Shown here: positions 20,839 to 30,637 of the stretch, one piece after another | Numbering within the stretch: position 1 is the stretch's first letter | Layout: every line of letters starts with the position of its first letter | Origin: Tsukamurella pseudospumae | Lineage (GTDB): Bacteria > Actinomycetota > Actinomycetes > Mycobacteriales > Mycobacteriaceae | NCBI RefSeq assembly: GCF_001575205.1 | Contig: NZ_LSRE01000017.1 | Span: 1 to 64,000 of the forward strand | Direction: 5' to 3' | DNA: 64,000 nucleotides | Made by a program: the position numbers and the translations under genes | Notes under the pieces: generated by a model | Told to the model about the DNA's origin: nothing | Databases searched by the model: none | Seen by the model: the letters and a program-made list of their open reading frames with translations, nothing else

Positions 20839-22059
20839 TCAGGGCGGGCCGTCGCCGTCCATCGTCCGATCGGATGACACGGTCTGCGGGGCGGCCCCCG
20901 CCAGACGGGAGACGCGGGAGTCCGCCGGCCCCTCGACCGACACCTCGAAGGTCCGGGCCCGCAGTTCCGCGGGGAGGTCCTCGGGGACGGCCGCGGTGAC
21001 GATCACCTGCTCGGTGTCCGCGGCGACCGCGGCGAGCGCGGTCCGGCGTTTGGCGTCGAGTTCGGCGAAGACGTCGTCGAGCAGCAGCACCGGTTCACTG
21101 CCGCCGGCGCGCAACAACTCCAGGGATGCGAGCCGTAGAGCCAGTGCGTACGACCAGGATTCGCCGTGCGAGGCGAAGCCCTTCGCCGGCTCGTTCCCCA
21201 ACCGGAGGTCGAGGTCGTCCCGGTGCGGGCCGACCAGGCCCACGCCCCGGTCGATCTCCCGCTGGCGCGCGGCGGCCAGGCCCTCGAGCACGACCCGCTC
21301 CAGCTCGGCGACGGACGCGGAGGCGGGGTCACCGTCGAACTCCTCGAACAGCGAGCTCGTGTACGCGACGGTCGCGGCGCGGGAGTGCGGCGCGAGTGCC
21401 GCGTACGCGACGGTGAGGTGCGGCGCCAGGGAGGCCACCACCTCGAGCCGCGCGGCCAGGACCTCCGCGCCGAACCGCGCGAGCTGCGCGTCCCAGACGT
21501 CGAGCGTGGAGAGCATGGACTCCGCGTCCGCTCCCCCGCGCCGTGCGGCGGCGTAGGCGGTCTTCAGCAAGGCGTTGCGCTGCTTGAGAACCCGTTCGTA
21601 GTCCGCCTTCTCCGCGGCGATCCGGGGCGTTCGCAGGATCGCGAGATCGTCGAGGAAGCGGCGCCGGCCCCCCGGCTCCCCGCGCACGAGCGCCAGGTCC
21701 TCGGGGGCGAACAGCACCGACTGCAGGATGCCCAGAAGGTCGCGGGGCCGGCGGCACGGCGCAGTGTTGATGCGCGCCTTGTTCGCCCGGCCGGCCACGA
21801 TGTCGATCTCCGCAGTGAGCTCCCGGCCCGCGTTGTGCACCGTCGCCGACACGGACGCACTCTCCGCGCCGACCCGGATCAGGGGCTGGTCGATGGCGAC
21901 GCGGTGCGAGCCGAGCGTCGCGAGGTAGTTCAACGCCTCGACGAGGTTGGTCTTCCCGAATCCGTTGCGGCCCACGAACACGCTGACGCCCGGTTCCAGG
22001 TCGACGGAGACGTCGTCCCAGGACCGGAAGTCGTGCAGATGCAGCCGGCGGACGTACAA
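20839..22059 (-). CDS. recF: DNA replication and repair protein RecF
   Basis: This SMC-like ATPase loads RecA at gaps and helps restart replication forks. It is 406 residues, normal length. The Walker A motif FVGRNGFGKTNLVEAL is at about 28-43, the signature and Walker B are in the C-terminal third (EPVLLLDDVFAELDAKRR), and the N-terminal YVRRLHLHDFRSW is typical. It starts 16 bp after gnd ends, so the two are probably co-transcribed. Confidence 0.97.
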   Translation of the reverse strand: MYVRRLHLHDFRSWDDVSVDLEPGVSVFVGRNGFGKTNLVEALNYLATLGSHRVAIDQPLIRVGAESASVSATVHNAGRELTAEIDIVAGRANKARINTAPCRRPRDLLGILQSVLFAPEDLALVRGEPGGRRRFLDDLAILRTPRIAAEKADYERVLKQRNALLKTAYAAARRGGADAESMLSTLDVWDAQLARFGAEVLAARLEVVASLAPHLTVAYAALAPHSRAATVAYTSSLFEEFDGDPASASVAELERVVLEGLAAARQREIDRGVGLVGPHRDDLDLRLGNEPAKGFASHGESWSYALALRLASLELLRAGGSEPVLLLDDVFAELDAKRRTALAAVAADTEQVIVTAAVPEDLPAELRARTFEVSVEGPADSRVSRLAGAAPQTVSSDRTMDGDGPP

Positions 22060-22075
22060 CGAGCGATCGGCCCCG

Positions 22076-22966
22076 CTAGTCCGCGCGGCGCACGGCGTGC
22101 CCGCCGAACTGGTTGCGCAGCGCGGAGACCGCCTTCATCGTGTCCGAATCGTCCTCGCGGGACTGGAACCGGGCGAACAGCGCGGCCGCGATCACCGGCG
22201 CCGGCACCGAGTGCCGGATGGCCTCCTCGACCGTCCACCGCCCCTCGCCGGAATCCTCGGTGTAGCCGGTGATCTCGTTCAGGCCGGGATCCTCCTCGAG
22301 CGCCTTCACGAGCAGATCGAGCAGCCAGGACCGCACGACGGTGCCCTTGCTCCACGCGCGCAGCGTGCCGGCCACGTTCTCGATCAGCGGCTCCGCCTGG
22401 AGCAGGTCGTAGCCCTCGCCGTAGGCCTGCATCAGGCCGTACTCGATGCCGTTGTGGATCATCTTGGCGTAGTGCCCGGCGCCGACGGGGCCGCTGTGCG
22501 CGAAGCCGTCCTCGCGCTCGCCCGCGGGGCGCAGGGCGTCGAAGATCGGCATCGCCCGCTCGACATCGGCGTCCGAGCCGCCGACCATCAGGCCGTAGCC
22601 GTTCTCCAGGCCCCACACGCCGCCGGAGACGCCGCAGTCGAGGTAGCCGATCCCCTTGGTCTCGAGCAGTTCCGCGTTGACCTGGTCGTCGGTGTACCGC
22701 GAGTTACCGCCGTCGATCACCACGTCACCCGGCTCGAGGATGTCGGCGAGTTTGCGCACCGTGTCGCGCGTCGGCTCGCCGGCCGGGACCATGACCCACA
22801 CGGTGCGGGGCGCCGTGAGGGCCCCGGCCAGGGCTTCGAGCGAGGGCACGTCGGTGACCTCCGGCCGCGGGTCGTACCCGACGACCTCGTGGCCGGCGTT
22901 GCGGATCCGCTGGCGCATGTTCGCGCCCATCTTGCCCAGACCGATCAGACCCAACTGCATGCTCAC
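22076..22966 (-). CDS. gnd: 6-phosphogluconate dehydrogenase, decarboxylating (short form)
   Basis: This enzyme oxidises and decarboxylates 6-phosphogluconate to ribulose 5-phosphate in the pentose phosphate pathway. At 296 residues it is the short type. The nucleotide motif LGLIGLGKMGANM is at the N-terminus, and substrate residues are in DGGNSRYTDD, SGGVWGLENGYGLMVGG and KMIHNGIEYGLMQAYGEG. GTG 22966 follows GAGAGG. Its place between dnaN and recF is conserved in the group. Confidence 0.95.
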   Translation of the reverse strand: MSMQLGLIGLGKMGANMRQRIRNAGHEVVGYDPRPEVTDVPSLEALAGALTAPRTVWVMVPAGEPTRDTVRKLADILEPGDVVIDGGNSRYTDDQVNAELLETKGIGYLDCGVSGGVWGLENGYGLMVGGSDADVERAMPIFDALRPAGEREDGFAHSGPVGAGHYAKMIHNGIEYGLMQAYGEGYDLLQAEPLIENVAGTLRAWSKGTVVRSWLLDLLVKALEEDPGLNEITGYTEDSGEGRWTVEEAIRHSVPAPVIAAALFARFQSREDDSDTMKAVSALRNQFGGHAVRRAD

Positions 22967-22997
22967 GGCACCTCTCCTCGCTGACGGACGATGTGAC

Positions 22998-24161
22998 TCA
23001 GCCGGGCAGACGCACCGGCATCAGCAGGTACGTGTACGCGCTCTGCGGCGCCGGGAAGGCGCCCGAGTCGTCCGGCTCGTAGCCATTGTCCACCGCGGGC
23101 CGCAGCACCGCAGGCCGACTGGGAGTCGTGAACCCGAAGGTCACCGATTCGGTGTGGATGGCCGCCAGGCCGTCCTGGAGGTACCCGGGGTTGAACGCGA
23201 TCGTCAGTGCCTCGCCCTGGAAGTCGGCGGGCAACTCCTCCTCGGCCCGGCCGGCGTCGTCGCCGCCGGCGGAGAGGCGCAGCGCACCGTCGGAGAACTC
23301 CATCCGCACCTGTGCGCCCCGGTCCGCGACCAGGGCGACGCGCTTGATGGCCTCGAGCAGCGGCGCGATCTCCATCGTCGCGAGCGCGGTGTGCGAGGCA
23401 GGCAGCAGCTGCCGGAACTTCGGGAAGTCGGCATCCAGCAGGCGGGTGGTGGTCCGACGGTCCGCGCCGACCACGCCGAGCAGGCCGTCGGCGCCCACGG
23501 CCGAGCCCGCGCCGAGTGCGATGCCGACCTCGGGGTCGACGGCGAAGGTCTTAGCGGCCTCCGACAGGGTCTTCGCGGGGACCAGGACCGCGGCCTTGAC
23601 GTCGCTCGACGCCGGCCGCCAGTCGAACTCGCGCACGGCGAGACGGAACCGGTCCGTGGCGGCGAGAACGACCTTCTCGCCCTCGATCTCGACGCGGATG
23701 CCGGTGAGCATCGGCAGCGTGTCGTCCTTGCCGGCGGCGATGGCGACCTGCGCGATGGCCTCGGCGAAGGTTCCGCGCTCGATGCCACCGGTCTGCTGCG
23801 GCAGCTCGGGAAGCTGCGGGTAGTCCTCGACGGGCATCGTGGGCAGCGAGAACTTCGCGCTGCCGCAGGTGATCGCGACGCGAGTGGTGTCGAGTTGCAC
23901 GTCGACCGGCTTGTTGGGCAGCGCCTTGGTGATGTCCGCGAGCAGGCGGCCGGAGACCAGGGCCTGGCCCTCATCCGCGACCTCGGCGGCGACGCGGACC
24001 TGCGCCGAGACCTCGTAGTCGAATCCCGAGACCGTCAGACCGTCGTCACCTGCGGTGAGCAGCACGCCGCCGAGCACCGGCACCGGAGGGCGCGAGGGCA
24101 GGCTGCGCGCCACCCACGCGACGGATTCGGCGAACTCCTCGTGCGGGACGCGAAACTTCAT
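22998..24161 (-). CDS. dnaN: DNA polymerase III beta subunit (sliding clamp)
   Basis: This protein forms the ring that tethers DNA polymerase III to DNA. It is 387 residues with the three-domain clamp architecture; the C-terminus [10 protein letters not shown] matches the family end. The gene starts next to oriC. Unlike in most bacteria it does not directly follow dnaA: an MmpS-like gene on the opposite strand lies between, so it needs its own promoter. Confidence 0.97.
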   Translation of the reverse strand: MKFRVPHEEFAESVAWVARSLPSRPPVPVLGGVLLTAGDDGLTVSGFDYEVSAQVRVAAEVADEGQALVSGRLLADITKALPNKPVDVQLDTTRVAITCGSAKFSLPTMPVEDYPQLPELPQQTGGIERGTFAEAIAQVAIAAGKDDTLPMLTGIRVEIEGEKVVLAATDRFRLAVREFDWRPASSDVKAAVLVPAKTLSEAAKTFAVDPEVGIALGAGSAVGADGLLGVVGADRRTTTRLLDADFPKFRQLLPASHTALATMEIAPLLEAIKRVALVADRGAQVRMEFSDGALRLSAGGDDAGRAEEELPADFQGEALTIAFNPGYLQDGLAAIHTESVTFGFTTPSRPAVLRPAVDNGYEPDDSGAFPAPQSAYTYLLMPVRLPG

Positions 24162-24309
24162 GCCGACGGGGCCTTTCGGTGGGGGGCGTTCGGGTACGGC
24201 GTGGCGGGCACGACCGTGAGGTCTTCGATGCTATAGGAGCGGGCCTGATCCGGTGGCGTTCAGGTGTCCGCCGGCCCGAACTACACGTCCGAGCGCGTGA
24301 AGCGTGCCG

Positions 24310-24570
24310 GACGTTCACACAGCCTCTTTTCAAAAGAAGTATCTAGAGAAGAAATATGTCATCGTCATAGGCCCTGTGGAGGATGTGGAAACTCCGTGTC
24401 GCCCCAGTTCTCCGTGCGTGTCGGGGTGTTGACGACGCGCCGCAGGGATTGTGGAACTACATCCGTGTGATTGTTGACGGAGCCTGCCTGTGGAAACCTG
24501 TGGATGAACTCTCCCCAGGTCACTCCTGGGATTTCGTCGATTCATCCACAGGCTGTGGGAAATACTCATC
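24310..24570. other. oriC: chromosomal replication origin (oriC)
   Basis: The 456-bp gap between dnaN and the MmpS-like gene has no protein gene. It holds DnaA-box-like sequences: TGTGGATGA (24499-24507) and its mirror TCATCCACA (24542-24550), plus weaker TGTGGAAAC at 24384 and 24489, TGTGGAACT at 24450 and TGTGGGAAA at 24554. Next to dnaN is an AT-rich tract at about 24324-24369 (roughly 30% GC), including TCTTTTCAAAAGA, a likely unwinding element. Location beside dnaN matches known mycobacterial origins. Confidence 0.85.
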
Positions 24571-24617
24571 GGTAACTCACAGCCCGTCCCGGGCCGCCGT
24601 GCGCGTACGGTGTGACC

Positions 24618-25499
24618 ATGGGATATCCGGATCCACAGCACCCGGGACAGCACCCCGGCGACCAGAACTACCCCGCGACGCCCTCGGCGCCCCGTCCGAC
24701 CCGCGAGTACGAGCGGAGCGACTACGGAACCGACGCGACCGGCGAGCCCCAGGGGCCGCCGCCGCTCCCTCAGGGCCCCGCGGAGCAGCCCGGTCCCGGA
24801 CCGGTGGGGCCGCAGGGCCCCGGATACGGTGCCGGCTACGGGGCGGGGCAGGAACCGCCGACGCAGGCCTACGACGGTGGCTACCAGCTCGGCTACGCGC
24901 CCGGGGGCCCCGGTGCGCAGTACGGGGGCGGTGTTCCCCCGGCGGGGCCTCCCGCGGGCCCCGGCGGCCCCGGTGGCGGCTCGGGGGGCGGTGACGGTTC
25001 CGGAGGCGGCAACAAGAAGCTGCTGTGGATCGCCGTCGCGGCTGTGGTCCTCGTGCTCGTGCTCGCGGTCATCGTCGTGCTCGTCGCGACGGGTGGCACC
25101 AAGAGCACCTCGACATCGTCGACCGGCACGACGCAGACCACGACCGCACCCACCACGACGCGCAGCGGGATCGCGCTCCCGACGGGCCTCCCGTCGGGCA
25201 TCTCGATTCCGCCGATCTACGGCGGCTCGACGACCGGCGCCAACGCGAAGAAGTGGGTGGTGGAGGTCACGGGCAGCGGCTCCGCCCAGGTGATCGCCGT
25301 GGGCATCCCGGACACGAACACCCTGGGCTCGCAGACGCTTCCGTGGACGAAGTCGTTCACGGCCGACACCTTCCTGGTGACGGTCACGGTGTTCAGCCCG
25401 AAGCCCGACATGGCGTGCAAGATCACCCGCGACGGTGCGGTGGTCGCGGAGGAGAAGGCCTCGTCCGGGCCGCTCATCTGCACCGCGACCGGCTCGTAG
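24618..25499 (+). CDS. MmpS-like proline-rich membrane protein
   Basis: This 293-residue protein has a 130-residue cytoplasmic Pro/Gly/Gln-rich region, one membrane helix at about 134-157 (LLWIAVAAVVLVLVLAVIVVLVA), a Thr/Ser linker and a C-terminal beta domain (KKWVVEVTGSGSAQ, TLPWTKSFTADTFLVTVTVF, CKITRDGAVVAEEKASSGPLIC). The domain matches by eye the MmpS accessory proteins of mycobacterial RND exporters, with its two Cys likely bonded. No mmpL gene is adjacent. TACGGT ends 6 bases before the ATG, suggesting a leaderless transcript. It is inserted between oriC and dnaA. Confidence 0.7.
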   Translation: MGYPDPQHPGQHPGDQNYPATPSAPRPTREYERSDYGTDATGEPQGPPPLPQGPAEQPGPGPVGPQGPGYGAGYGAGQEPPTQAYDGGYQLGYAPGGPGAQYGGGVPPAGPPAGPGGPGGGSGGGDGSGGGNKKLLWIAVAAVVLVLVLAVIVVLVATGGTKSTSTSSTGTTQTTTAPTTTRSGIALPTGLPSGISIPPIYGGSTTGANAKKWVVEVTGSGSAQVIAVGIPDTNTLGSQTLPWTKSFTADTFLVTVTVFSPKPDMACKITRDGAVVAEEKASSGPLICTATGS

Positions 25500-25514
25500 G
25501 AGTACTACGAGAGA

Positions 25515-25556
25515 ACCGCCCGGGCGCAGGGAGTGCATCCCCTACGCCCGGGCGGT
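25515..25556. terminator. bidirectional terminator between convergent genes
   Basis: A perfect 12-bp stem (ACCGCCCGGGCG / CGCCCGGGCGGT) encloses a loop with a further GGGA/TCCC pairing. It lies between the 3' ends of the MmpS-like gene and dnaA and can serve both. Confidence 0.8.
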
Positions 25557-25570
25557 CCTGTGCGAGAACG

Positions 25571-27064
25571 TTATTGGCTGCGCCGCTTGATCCGGGTGGT
25601 GAGCTCCTGCACCTGGTCGTACACGCGGCGCCGCTCGGGCATCTCCTTGCGGATCTTCCGCTCCGCGTACATGACCGTGGTGTGGTCGCGGTCGAAGATC
25701 TGCCCGATCTTCGGCAGCGACAGTTCGGTCAGTTCGCGGCACAGGTACATCGCGATCTGGCGCGCGTGGGTCACGGCGCGGGCGCGCTCGGTGCCCTTGA
25801 GGTCGGCCACGGAGATCTCGAAGTACTCCGCGACCACCGAAAGGATGGTGCTGGAGGAGATCTCGAGCGTCGTCGTGTCCGGCACCAGGTCGCGCAGCAC
25901 CATCTCGGCCAGCTCGTAGGTCACATCGGTCTGCGTGAGCGAGGCGAAGGCCGTCACACGGATCAGCGCGCCCTCGAGCTCGCGGATGTTGCGATCGATG
26001 CGAGTAGCGATGAGCTCCAACACGTCCGGCGGAACGTGGATCCGTTCCATCTGCGCCTTCTTGAGCAGGATGGCCATGCGGATCTCGAGCTCGGGCGGCT
26101 GCACATCGGTGATCAGGCCCCACTCGAATCGCGTGCGTAGCCGATCTTCCAGTGTTGCAAGCTGTTTCGGCGGCCGGTCGGAGGAGACCACGATCTGCTT
26201 GTTCGCGTTGTGCAGTGTGTTGAACGTGTGGAAGAACTCCTCCTGGATACCCAGTTTCCCCTCGAGGAACTGGATGTCGTCCACGAGGAGGATGTCCACG
26301 TCGCGGTACCGTTGCTTGAACTGGACCTGACGGTCGTCCTTGAGCGAATTGATGAAGTCGTTCGTGAACTCCTCCGTGGACACGTACTTCACGCGCATCC
26401 CCGGGAACAGTCGCCGTGCGTAGTGGCCGGCGGCGTGCAGCAGGTGGGTCTTGCCGAGGCCGGACTCACCCCAGATGAAGAGCGGGTTGTAGGCGCGCGC
26501 CGGCGCCTCCGCCACGGCGAACGCGGCGGCGTGCGCGAAGCGGTTGGACGCGCCGATCACGAAGGTCTCGAAGGTGTACTTCTGATTGAGGCTGGAGCCC
26601 GATGAGCCGGACGGACCCGTGCCGTTGCCGCTCGGGGCCGGCCCCGTCATGGGCGGCGGCAACTGCACGGTCGGCGAGGGAGCGCCCGGCATGCCGGACG
26701 AGATCTCGGTGACCGGCACGGCCAGATCCGCGGTACTCGGGCCCGACGGTGCCTCCGCCGGAGAGCCCACCGCGGGCGCCACGACCGGAGGTGTGGCGTC
26801 GGGCGAGATGCGCACGCCGAGCTCGACGTCCTGCTCGAGCCGGGTGGTGAGCGCGGCGACGAGCGGCTCGCGCAGGCTGCGCTCGATCGCGTCCTTCATG
26901 AGCTGCGAGGGCACCGCCACGAGCGCGAAGCCCTCGGTCAGGGTCAGCGGCTGGACGAGCTTGAGCCAGGCCTTCTCCTGCTTCGTGAGGGTGCGATCGG
27001 TGTTGTCTCCGCAGAGCTCGTCGACCACGGCGGTCCACGTCTCGATCAGCGGATCAACGGTCAT
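25571..27064 (-). CDS. dnaA: chromosomal replication initiator DnaA
   Basis: This AAA+ initiator binds DnaA boxes and opens oriC. From ATG 27064 (GGAGG five bases upstream) it is 497 residues: domain I about 1-90, a Pro/Gly-rich linker to about 155, the AAA+ domain with Walker [14 protein letters not shown] and Walker [12 protein letters not shown], and C-terminal domain IV with the DnaA signature [14 protein letters not shown]. An upstream in-frame extension has no RBS and is rejected. DnaA boxes lie in its promoter region. Confidence 0.98.
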   Translation of the reverse strand: MTVDPLIETWTAVVDELCGDNTDRTLTKQEKAWLKLVQPLTLTEGFALVAVPSQLMKDAIERSLREPLVAALTTRLEQDVELGVRISPDATPPVVAPAVGSPAEAPSGPSTADLAVPVTEISSGMPGAPSPTVQLPPPMTGPAPSGNGTGPSGSSGSSLNQKYTFETFVIGASNRFAHAAAFAVAEAPARAYNPLFIWGESGLGKTHLLHAAGHYARRLFPGMRVKYVSTEEFTNDFINSLKDDRQVQFKQRYRDVDILLVDDIQFLEGKLGIQEEFFHTFNTLHNANKQIVVSSDRPPKQLATLEDRLRTRFEWGLITDVQPPELEIRMAILLKKAQMERIHVPPDVLELIATRIDRNIRELEGALIRVTAFASLTQTDVTYELAEMVLRDLVPDTTTLEISSSTILSVVAEYFEISVADLKGTERARAVTHARQIAMYLCRELTELSLPKIGQIFDRDHTTVMYAERKIRKEMPERRRVYDQVQELTTRIKRRSQ

Positions 27065-27182
27065 CTGGTCCTCCGCACCGGTTCGAAAGCTTTCGTGCTC
27101 CGGCTTCCGACCGGCGTTCTCGTTACACGTCCAATATCGAGCTGTGCATATCGGAACCCCGTCCGACCTGCGCAAGAAACTG

Positions 27183-27214
27183 TACTCCACAGGTTCATCC
27201 ACAGGTGTGGACGA
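27183..27214. promoter_or_regulatory. DnaA boxes upstream of dnaA
   Basis: TCATCCACA (27195-27203) faces TGTGGACGA (27206-27214, reverse complement TCGTCCACA), with a weaker TACTCCACA at 27183. They lie about 120-150 bp upstream of the dnaA start, a position consistent with autoregulation or a second DnaA-binding cluster. The rest of the 635-bp dnaA-rpmH gap shows no gene. Confidence 0.6.
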
Positions 27215-27539
27215 GTGTGAGTACAGGTGTTGCCGGCCGCCTACTTCGGCCGAGAAGAGATCGAGGTGCCTGCGGATCGCGACAACCCGGGAAGCTCTGC
27301 TTAGGGCGCGGCCCCGAGCCCGCTATACGCCCGGTGCCGTACGCCCCGGAGCTGCCGTGCTCGGTCGCCACGGGGTGCCGTGGCCGTGCTCAGCAATCGC
27401 ATTCGGCAAAGTTAACAGAGTGGAGCGCGGTCCTCAACACCGAGCACATTCCCGCAGGACGATGTGGGATGTCGGAGCCCCCCGGCGTGTCGGCCGAGAC
27501 CGTCTGTGAGCTGCGTCACGGAGGTGAACGTGTTCCGGT

Positions 27540-27568
27540 TTGACCTTGTCAGTGGGGATAAGTAGGCT
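27540..27568 (+). promoter_or_regulatory. promoter of the rpmH-rnpA operon
   Basis: TTGACC, a 17-bp spacer and TAGGCT form a good housekeeping-sigma promoter about 130 bp upstream of rpmH. It drives transcription away from dnaA. Confidence 0.6.
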
Positions 27569-27699
27569 TGACCGGTCTGTGCGCACAACCGATCCGTCGG
27601 AAGGGTTCGACCTCAGGTCGAGCTTCATGTGCCGCCGAAGAGTTTCCGTCCACTACAGGCGGCGCGCGTGCGTCGCCTACTTATGCAAGGAGTGTCACC

Positions 27700-27843
27700 G
27701 TGGCCAAGGGCAAGCGGACGTTCCAGCCGAACAACCGTCGCCGCGCGCGGGTGCACGGCTTCCGTCTTCGTATGCGTACCCGTGCCGGGCGCGCCATCGT
27801 CTCTGCGCGTCGGACCAAGGGCCGCGCGAAGCTGACGGCCTGA
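27700..27843 (+). CDS. rpmH: 50S ribosomal protein L34 (bL34)
   Basis: This 47-residue basic ribosomal protein has the family pattern [20 protein letters not shown] and [14 protein letters not shown] 27700 follows AAGGAG. It is the first gene of the conserved rpmH - rnpA - yidD - yidC - jag - rsmG block. Confidence 0.98.
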   Translation: MAKGKRTFQPNNRRRARVHGFRLRMRTRAGRAIVSARRTKGRAKLTA

Positions 27844-27929
27844 TTCCGACTTTCGCGTAGCGCCACCGTGTCCGGTCACCGGGTGCGGTGGCGTTCGTGC
27901 AGAGGCGAGAAGAGAAGGCAGACCGACAC

Positions 27930-28331
27930 GTGTTACCCGCCCGTCACCGGATGAGCTCGTCGCGCGATTTCGCCGCGGCGGTCAAGGGTGGCAGGCGCGT
28001 CGGCCGCCGATCGATCGTGGTGCACGTGGCGAATGCGACGAACGCGAGCCCGGTCCCCGCTTCCGAGGGGGGACCGGGCCTCGTCGTGTCCGTAGCAGAC
28101 GTCGTGACGCCGGCCCCGCGTGTGGGTCTCGTCGTGTCGAAGGCAGTGGGAGACGCGGTGACCAGGCACGCCGTGGCCCGGAAGTTGCGCGCCGCTGCGG
28201 CTTCCGTCACGGGCGAGCTGAACGACGGCGCCCTCGTCGTGATCCGGGCGCTGCGTGCGTCGGTGGACGATGATGCGAATGAGCTGGCGGCGCAACTGCG
28301 GTCGGGCCTGACGAAGCTGGGTGCGCTGTGA
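27930..28331 (+). CDS. rnpA: ribonuclease P protein component
   Basis: This protein partners the RNase P RNA in maturing tRNA 5' ends. It is 133 residues from GTG 27930 ([14 protein letters not shown]). The conserved RNA-binding segment is [14 protein letters not shown], and [13 protein letters not shown] is typical. A loop of about 20 extra residues ([21 protein letters not shown]) is visible in the first half. Its stop overlaps the yidD start (GTGA). Confidence 0.95.
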   Translation: MLPARHRMSSSRDFAAAVKGGRRVGRRSIVVHVANATNASPVPASEGGPGLVVSVADVVTPAPRVGLVVSKAVGDAVTRHAVARKLRAAAASVTGELNDGALVVIRALRASVDDDANELAAQLRSGLTKLGAL

Positions 28332-28588
28332 GCGGCGCACGCCCGGCCGGCGTCGGCACGCGACTGCGGGCCGCGCCCCGTCGAGCCCTGATCTCTCTGG
28401 TTCAGCTGTACCGGACCTGGATCTCCCCCGTCCGCCCGCCGACCTGCCGTTTCGTACCCACCTGCAGCGAGTATGCGGTGGAGGCGCTTTCGGCGCACGG
28501 CGCGGTCAAGGGCGTGTACCTCAGTACCATTCGGCTGCTCAAATGCGGGCCGTGGCACCGCGGCGGATGGGACCCCGTCCCGGAGTAG
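28328..28588 (+). CDS. yidD: membrane protein insertion efficiency factor YidD
   Basis: This 86-residue protein has the YidD signature [27 protein letters not shown] and GWDPVPE. It supports membrane protein insertion with YidC. GTG 28328 overlaps the rnpA stop, so the two are translationally coupled. Confidence 0.95.
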   Translation: MSGARPAGVGTRLRAAPRRALISLVQLYRTWISPVRPPTCRFVPTCSEYAVEALSAHGAVKGVYLSTIRLLKCGPWHRGGWDPVPE

Positions 28589-28678
28589 CCACTCCCCCAC
28601 CGGCGCCCGGCGCCGTCCGCGCGGATCACCGCGCCCGAGAACCTCTTCCGCAAAGAACAGCTAGGAGCTCAGAGAACC

Positions 28679-29884
28679 GTGGCTTTCAATCCAGTCTCGC
28701 TGGACTACGTGTACTACCCGGTATCGGGCATCATGTGGGTCTGGCACAAGGTGTTCTCCTTCGTGCCCGGCCTCGGCCCGGACAGCGGCGTCACGTGGGC
28801 CCTGTCGGTGGTCTTCCTCGTGCTCACGCTGCGCGCCATCCTGTACAAGCCCTTCGTCCGGCAGATCAAGACGACCAGGCAGATGCAGGAGTTCCAACCG
28901 CAGATGCAGGCGCTGCGGAAGAAGTACGGCAAGGACCGGCAGAAGCTGGCCCTGGAGATGCAGAAGCTGCAGAAGGAGCACGGCTTCAACCCGCTGCTCG
29001 GCTGCCTGCCGGCTCTGCTCCAGGTACCGGTCTTCATCGGCCTGTTCCACGTTCTGCGCTCGTTCAACCGGATGCACGAAGGCGGGAGCCCCACGTCCTT
29101 CCTCGGCGGCCCGCAGATGTCGGCCGAGGAGACCCGGAACACCGCCAACTACTTCTTCTCAGCACACGACGTCTCGAGCTTCCTCGACGCCCGCCTGTTC
29201 GGCGTGCCGCTGTCGTCGTACGTGCAGCAGAACCCGAAGGAGTGGGTGGCGTTCATGAACCCGCCCGTGCCGTACCACGAGGGCATGGACTTCGGCTTCA
29301 CCAAGTGGAACATCCTGATCTTCGCGCTGCCGCTCATGATCATCGCTGCGCTGGCCACCCACTTCAACGCACGCGCCTCGATCTCGCGCCAGCCCGTGGC
29401 GTCGCTGGAGAACCCGCAGACGGCGATCATGAACCGCCTCATGCTGTGGATCTTCCCGCTCGGCGTGCTCGTCGGTGGCTTCTTCCTGCCCGTCGCGATC
29501 CTCATGTACTGGGTCACGCAGAACATCTGGACCTACTTCCAGCAGCACATCGTGTTCGGCCGCCTGGACAAGGAGGACGAGGAGAAGAAGCGTCTCGCCC
29601 AGGAGAAGCGCGCCGAGAACGCCCCGAAGCCCGGCGCGAAGCCCAAGCGTGGTGGCGCCGTCGCCCTCACCAAGTCCGCCGCGGACGCCGACGCCGATGA
29701 CGCCGGCGACGATGCGGACGAGAGTGCGGCACCGTCGAAGCCCTCCCCCGGTGCGAAGCCCGCAGCGGGCGCGAAGCCTGCGGCCGGCGCCAAGCCCGCC
29801 GCGCAGCATCCTTCCGCGAACGCGCGGCAGCAGCAGCGCAACCAGCAGCAGCGCAGCAACAACCGCAAGAAGCGCAAGCGCTGA
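28679..29884 (+). CDS. yidC: membrane protein insertase YidC/Oxa1
   Basis: This 401-residue insertase folds proteins into the cytoplasmic membrane alone or with SecYEG. Hydrophobic segments are near 35-55, 105-125, 205-225 and 250-285. The substrate-groove Arg lies in the first core helix ([15 protein letters not shown]), followed by the coiled region [29 protein letters not shown]. The tail beyond 300 is a long basic/Ala-rich extension (repeated [13 protein letters not shown], then [18 protein letters not shown]), probably ribosome-binding. The start is GTG 28679. Confidence 0.96.
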   Translation: MAFNPVSLDYVYYPVSGIMWVWHKVFSFVPGLGPDSGVTWALSVVFLVLTLRAILYKPFVRQIKTTRQMQEFQPQMQALRKKYGKDRQKLALEMQKLQKEHGFNPLLGCLPALLQVPVFIGLFHVLRSFNRMHEGGSPTSFLGGPQMSAEETRNTANYFFSAHDVSSFLDARLFGVPLSSYVQQNPKEWVAFMNPPVPYHEGMDFGFTKWNILIFALPLMIIAALATHFNARASISRQPVASLENPQTAIMNRLMLWIFPLGVLVGGFFLPVAILMYWVTQNIWTYFQQHIVFGRLDKEDEEKKRLAQEKRAENAPKPGAKPKRGGAVALTKSAADADADDAGDDADESAAPSKPSPGAKPAAGAKPAAGAKPAAQHPSANARQQQRNQQQRSNNRKKRKR

Positions 29885-29928
29885 TCGCGCCCCACGAACC
29901 CCTAACGAACGATTCCCAAGGAGTACCC

Positions 29929-30501
29929 ATGGCTGACGACGTGACCGTCGAGGAGGAGCAGACCGCGACCGAGGCGCCTGCCGAGGCCGAGGCCGAAAGC
30001 CCCGCCGAGGCGGCGGCCGAGAGCGCTGCGGAGGAGGACGACGAGCTGGTCGAAGAGGGCGAGATCGCCGCGGACTACCTCGAGTCGCTGCTCGACATTC
30101 TCGATTTCGACGGCGACATCGACCTCGATGTCGAGGGCGGCCGCGCGATCGTGGCGATCGACGGCGGTGAGGATCTCGCGAAGCTGGTGGGCCAGCGCGG
30201 CGAGGTGCTGGACGCGCTGCAGGAGCTGACGCGCCTCGCGGTACAGCAGTCCACCGGTGACCGCAGCCGCCTCATGCTCGACGTGGCGGGCTGGCGCGCC
30301 GGTCGCCGGACCCGGCTCTCGAGCCTGGGTGCCGAGGTCGCGAAGCGCGTCGTCGAGTCGGGCGAGAAGGAGTCGCTGAAGCCGATGACGCCGTTCGAGC
30401 GCAAGATCGTCCACGACGCCGTCGCCAAGGTCGACGGTGTGCGATCCGAGAGCGAGGGCGCGGAGCCCAACCGCCGCGTCGTGGTGCTTCCGACCGCATA
30501 G
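29929..30501 (+). CDS. jag: KH-R3H RNA-binding protein KhpB (Jag)
   Basis: This 190-residue protein has an acidic Ala/Glu-rich N-terminal region (1-45), a KH domain (IAIDGGEDLAKLVGQRGEVLDALQELTRLAV) and an R3H domain (KPMTPFERKIVHDAVAKVDGVRSESEGAEPNRRVVV). It binds RNA and is linked to cell-wall and division control in Gram-positives. It lies 44 bp after yidC, in the conserved order. Confidence 0.94.
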   Translation: MADDVTVEEEQTATEAPAEAEAESPAEAAAESAAEEDDELVEEGEIAADYLESLLDILDFDGDIDLDVEGGRAIVAIDGGEDLAKLVGQRGEVLDALQELTRLAVQQSTGDRSRLMLDVAGWRAGRRTRLSSLGAEVAKRVVESGEKESLKPMTPFERKIVHDAVAKVDGVRSESEGAEPNRRVVVLPTA

Positions 30502-30516
30502 ACTGCGAAGTAGGTG

Positions 30517-30555
30517 AACGATGGGTCCCGGGCCGTGCGCCTGGGGCCCATCGTT
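30517..30555 (+). terminator. terminator after jag
   Basis: AACGATGGG(T)CCC pairs with GGGCCCATCGTT around a 14-base loop and is followed by GTTTG. It ends the yidC-jag transcript before rsmG. Confidence 0.7.
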
Positions 30556-30621
30556 GTTTGTGAGAGTGGCCGGTCCGGGCATGAGGTCCGCGGCTTCCGA
30601 TGAGTGATGTGTGACAGGAGT

Positions 30622-30637
30622 GGTTTCACGTGGAACG
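30622..30637. promoter_or_regulatory. parS-like site on the rsmG start codon
   Basis: GGTTTCACGTGGAACG matches the ParB site TGTTTCACGTGAAACA at 13 of 16 bases. The rsmG GTG start is the central GTG of the site, so ParB binding would cover the translation start region. Confidence 0.7.

Noticed and set aside
27065-27202. 46-residue N-terminal extension of dnaA
   Set aside because: No ribosome site, not family-like, and it runs through the promoter region; ATG 27064 has a good GGAGG.
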